Below are positions 12,264 through 14,555 of a DNA stretch of 14,555 nucleotides, one piece after another. A program made the translations under genes and the position numbers. The notes under the pieces were generated by a model, which was given only the letters and a program-made list of their open reading frames with translations, made no database searches and was not told the DNA's origin. How positions within the stretch are numbered: position 1 is the stretch's first letter; every line of letters starts with the position of its first letter. The stretch is taken from assembly GCA_022451445.1 (NCBI GenBank), contig JAKUSY010000028.1:1-14555 (forward strand), given 5' to 3'. Source of the DNA: Planctomycetota bacterium (GTDB lineage: Bacteria; Planctomycetota; UBA8108).

Positions 12264-14555
12264 TCAGGAGCGCGAGATGAACTCATCGAGGTTCAGAAGC
12301 ACCCGTGAGAAGCTGATCCAGCCAGCCAGCTCTCCGGCTGAGACACCCTCCACGGAGAACTTGCCGAGCATTTTCTTCGCGCCATCCGGATTGGCCTCGC
12401 AGAACTTACGTAGCTTTCTATAGAGCGTCTGGAGGCTTTTCAGCTCTCCAGCACCGGGCTCCCTGCAGAGGCAGAGCCTGAAGGCGTAACGAAGCCGGTC
12501 CTCGAGACTCCCTCCCCCCTCACGAACGATGCGCGCTCCGAAGGCCTGCGCACATTCAAAGAAGACCGGGTCGTTGAGAAGCGTCAGGGCCTGCAGGGGC
12601 GTGTTCGACCGCTCGCGACGAAGGCAGGTAACCGTACTATCGGCGCTGTCGAAGGTCATGAGCATCGGATAAGGAACGGTGCGCTGAAAAAAGATGTAGA
12701 GCCCACGCCTGTAGTTGTCCTCTCCCTTGCTCTGGGGCCACTTGACGGAGCCGGCATAGCCCAGCTCAGCGACACCCGATGGAAGCCTGGGACGAATACT
12801 CGGTCCGCCAAGCTTGCGGCTCAACAGTCCGCTGGCGTCGAGGCTGAGATCCCGGACGATCTCCGCCTCAACCCTGAAACGATTCTGGCGTGACAGCAGC
12901 TCATTCTGAGGATCACGAGCCGCGAGATCGCGACGCGCGATGGAGGCCTGGCGATAGGTAGCGGAGTTGACGACCAGCTCGATCATCTCCTTGCGGCTCC
13001 AGTCTCGCCGGATGAGCTCGGAGGCCAGCCAGTCCAGCAGCCGAGGGTGGCTCGGGGCGGAGCCACGCGTACCAAAATCATCCACCGAGGAGACCAGCCC
13101 GCGGTCGAAGAGATATTGCCACCAGCGATTGACGGTCACCCTCGTCGTGAGAGGATTCCCGGGGTCGAGAAGCCAGTTGGACAGATCGAGCCGGTTGGGT
13201 CGTTTACCCTTCGGCCCAAAAGGATGCAGAACCGCAGGGGTGCCCGCCTGGACCTCCGCGCCCCGGCGAAGGAAATCCCCCCTGATGAGCAGGTGGGTCT
13301 TCCGAGGGCTGGCTCTCTCGACCAGGGTCCGGGCCCTGGTCTTTGAAGAGGGCTGCTTCGGCGCCTTACCCCGCTGGTCCCGCACGGCCTTCTCGAGCCC
13401 TTGCCAGCCCGGATCGTCGGCAAGAAGTTCGCTGCTGATTCTCCGCAGCTCGTCCAGGGTCCACTCCCCCAGCGGCTTCGCGAGAGCCTCGAGGTAGCGC
13501 TGGGGCAAGAGCAGCGCCGGCCCGGCGGTCGAGCTCACCGACAGCCGGAAACGGCCCAGGACATGGTTGCCTCCGTAGTCCTGGATAAGCTTCAACGAGA
13601 GTCTCGAGCCGGCCGGGAGATCGAGGGGCGCGGCAAGAATGAACACCGCCGTGCGATCCTGGTTGAGCGGGTTTGGCCCGGCGATGGCCCAGCCCTTTTC
13701 CCTGGCGCCATCGACCGCCTTCTTTATATCGAAGTCGTTCTGGGAATGGTCGGCGCTGGCACGCCGAAAAGCCGCCTTGCCGAGCTCCTTCCCGTCGCCG
13801 CCGAGGACCGAGAGCTCGAGCTCGGAGAGAACGAAGTTGCCGTTGTCTGCGCGGCCGGGGCCCGTCTTCGGCAGGCTCCCATGGGTCAGGACCTCCAGCC
13901 GGAGCGCCATCACCTTCTCGAGACCCGGCTCGAAACCCAGGGTGTAGGTGTCCTTGTCGGGTGTCTTCCCGCTAAGCAGGACCGAGCCATCTTCGAGTGT
14001 CTTCATCGATGCCCCGGAAGACGCGACGGAAACCGCCGGCGCGAGAGTTTTCCAGGTCGAGGTCACCAGCCGGCCCTTCCCGCCGGCGAGCAGCTCACCA
14101 AGCCGTTTTGTCTCATATTCCCGCAGAGGCCTCGCCAGCTCGGCGAGGGCCTTCTTATAGGCGGCCTCTTTCTCGCTATAGGCGCCGAGGTCATAAGGCA
14201 GGGGAGCCGTGATATTCTTCTCATCAGAGCTATTGAAGAAAGCGAAGAGGCTGTAGTACTCGCGCTGGGTAATCGGATCGTACTTATGGGTGTGGCATTG
14301 AGCGCAGCCTACCGTCAGCCCCAGCCAGACGCTACCGGTGGTGTTCAGGCGGTCGACGACCGCCTTGATCCTGAACTCCTCCTGGTCCGTCCCGCCCTCG
14401 GTGCTGGAGAGGGTATTGCGATGAAAGCCGGTCGCGACCTTCTGCTCGATGCCGGAGCTCTCCAGCAGGTCGCCCGCCAGTTGTTCACGGGTAAACTGGT
14501 CGAAGGAGAGATCCCGGTTGAAGGCATCTATCACCCAGTCACGATACCTCCAGGC
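12264..14555 (-). CDS. PSCyt2/DUF1549-DUF1553 (PSD1) cytochrome-type protein, 5' end missing
   Basis: The frame is open to the right edge, so the N-terminus is outside; 763 residues are seen. It begins within DUF1549 (AWRYRDWVIDAFN, then FDQFTREQLAGDLL), and a haem-binding CAQCH motif lies at 14292-14306 followed by THKYDPITQREYY. The middle third is a beta-rich region like a carbohydrate-binding or discoidin-type insert. The C-terminal half is DUF1553: NPLTTRVTVNRWWQYLFDRG, DDFGTRG, SHPRLLDWLA, and SNTPLQALTLLNDPVFFE. Such proteins are a hallmark of planctomycetes, are normally exported, and are often next to DUF1501 proteins in polysaccharide-degradation regions. No DUF1501 gene follows here. 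Their biochemical role is unproven; electron transfer linked to glycan breakdown is a common guess. The stop is TGA at 12264-12266. Confidence 0.9.
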   Translation of the reverse strand, partial: AWRYRDWVIDAFNRDLSFDQFTREQLAGDLLESSGIEQKVATGFHRNTLSSTEGGTDQEEFRIKAVVDRLNTTGSVWLGLTVGCAQCHTHKYDPITQREYYSLFAFFNSSDEKNITAPLPYDLGAYSEKEAAYKKALAELARPLREYETKRLGELLAGGKGRLVTSTWKTLAPAVSVASSGASMKTLEDGSVLLSGKTPDKDTYTLGFEPGLEKVMALRLEVLTHGSLPKTGPGRADNGNFVLSELELSVLGGDGKELGKAAFRRASADHSQNDFDIKKAVDGAREKGWAIAGPNPLNQDRTAVFILAAPLDLPAGSRLSLKLIQDYGGNHVLGRFRLSVSSTAGPALLLPQRYLEALAKPLGEWTLDELRRISSELLADDPGWQGLEKAVRDQRGKAPKQPSSKTRARTLVERASPRKTHLLIRGDFLRRGAEVQAGTPAVLHPFGPKGKRPNRLDLSNWLLDPGNPLTTRVTVNRWWQYLFDRGLVSSVDDFGTRGSAPSHPRLLDWLASELIRRDWSRKEMIELVVNSATYRQASIARRDLAARDPQNELLSRQNRFRVEAEIVRDLSLDASGLLSRKLGGPSIRPRLPSGVAELGYAGSVKWPQSKGEDNYRRGLYIFFQRTVPYPMLMTFDSADSTVTCLRRERSNTPLQALTLLNDPVFFECAQAFGARIVREGGGSLEDRLRYAFRLCLCREPGAGELKSLQTLYRKLRKFCEANPDGAKKMLGKFSVEGVSAGELAGWISFSRVLLNLDEFISRS

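Noticed and set aside
12254..12300. Intrinsic terminator after the DUF1553 gene
   Set aside because: There is a seven-base T-run on the minus strand just past the stop, but the sequence before it forms only 3-4 bp stems, so the termination signal is not convincing.

Overview
The window looks like GC-rich chromosomal DNA from a planctomycete, probably an uncultured one. The markers are a PSCyt2/DUF1549 plus DUF1553 protein with a CAQCH haem motif, a secreted HEAT-repeat/von Willebrand A protein, and a giant secreted protein carrying lamin-tail, CotH-kinase, PKD, carbohydrate-binding-like and dockerin-like domains. This placement is inferred from protein families; no rRNA or tRNA was seen. There is no stretch above 300 bases without a gene.

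Region 1 (1-1477, minus strand) reads from right to left. It holds a metallo-beta-lactamase-fold exonuclease-like protein with a TTG start, then a 26-residue extremely basic peptide with its own tandem promoter candidates and a strong ribosome binding site, then the first 57 codons of a DapA/dihydrodipicolinate-synthase-family aldolase that runs off the left edge.

Region 2 (1600-5304, plus strand) is a tight four-gene operon: single-domain rhodanese, cysteine-synthase-family PLP enzyme, zinc L-threonine 3-dehydrogenase and 2-amino-3-ketobutyrate CoA ligase. The last two convert threonine to glycine plus acetyl-CoA. The first two point to sulfur or cysteine chemistry. The operon converges on region 3, and one inverted repeat contains both terminal stop codons.

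Region 3 (5321-14555, minus strand) encodes exported proteins. From right to left they are the DUF1549/DUF1553 cytochrome-type protein (cut by the right edge), an SGNH/GDSL hydrolase, a HEAT-repeat VWA protein starting 4 nt after the hydrolase, and the large CotH/dockerin protein behind a good promoter at 9198-9226.

The most notable observation is in the large CotH gene. A convincing signal peptide (from an ATG at 9158-9160) leads in frame into the first lamin-tail domain, but an amber TAG at 9059-9061 replaces the Glu expected in the N-E-I-M-Y motif. The second lamin-tail domain of the same protein has Glu (GAG) at the matching site. The gene is therefore either nonsense-mutated, affected by a base error, or read through. 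No CRISPR array, transposon or defence system was seen.
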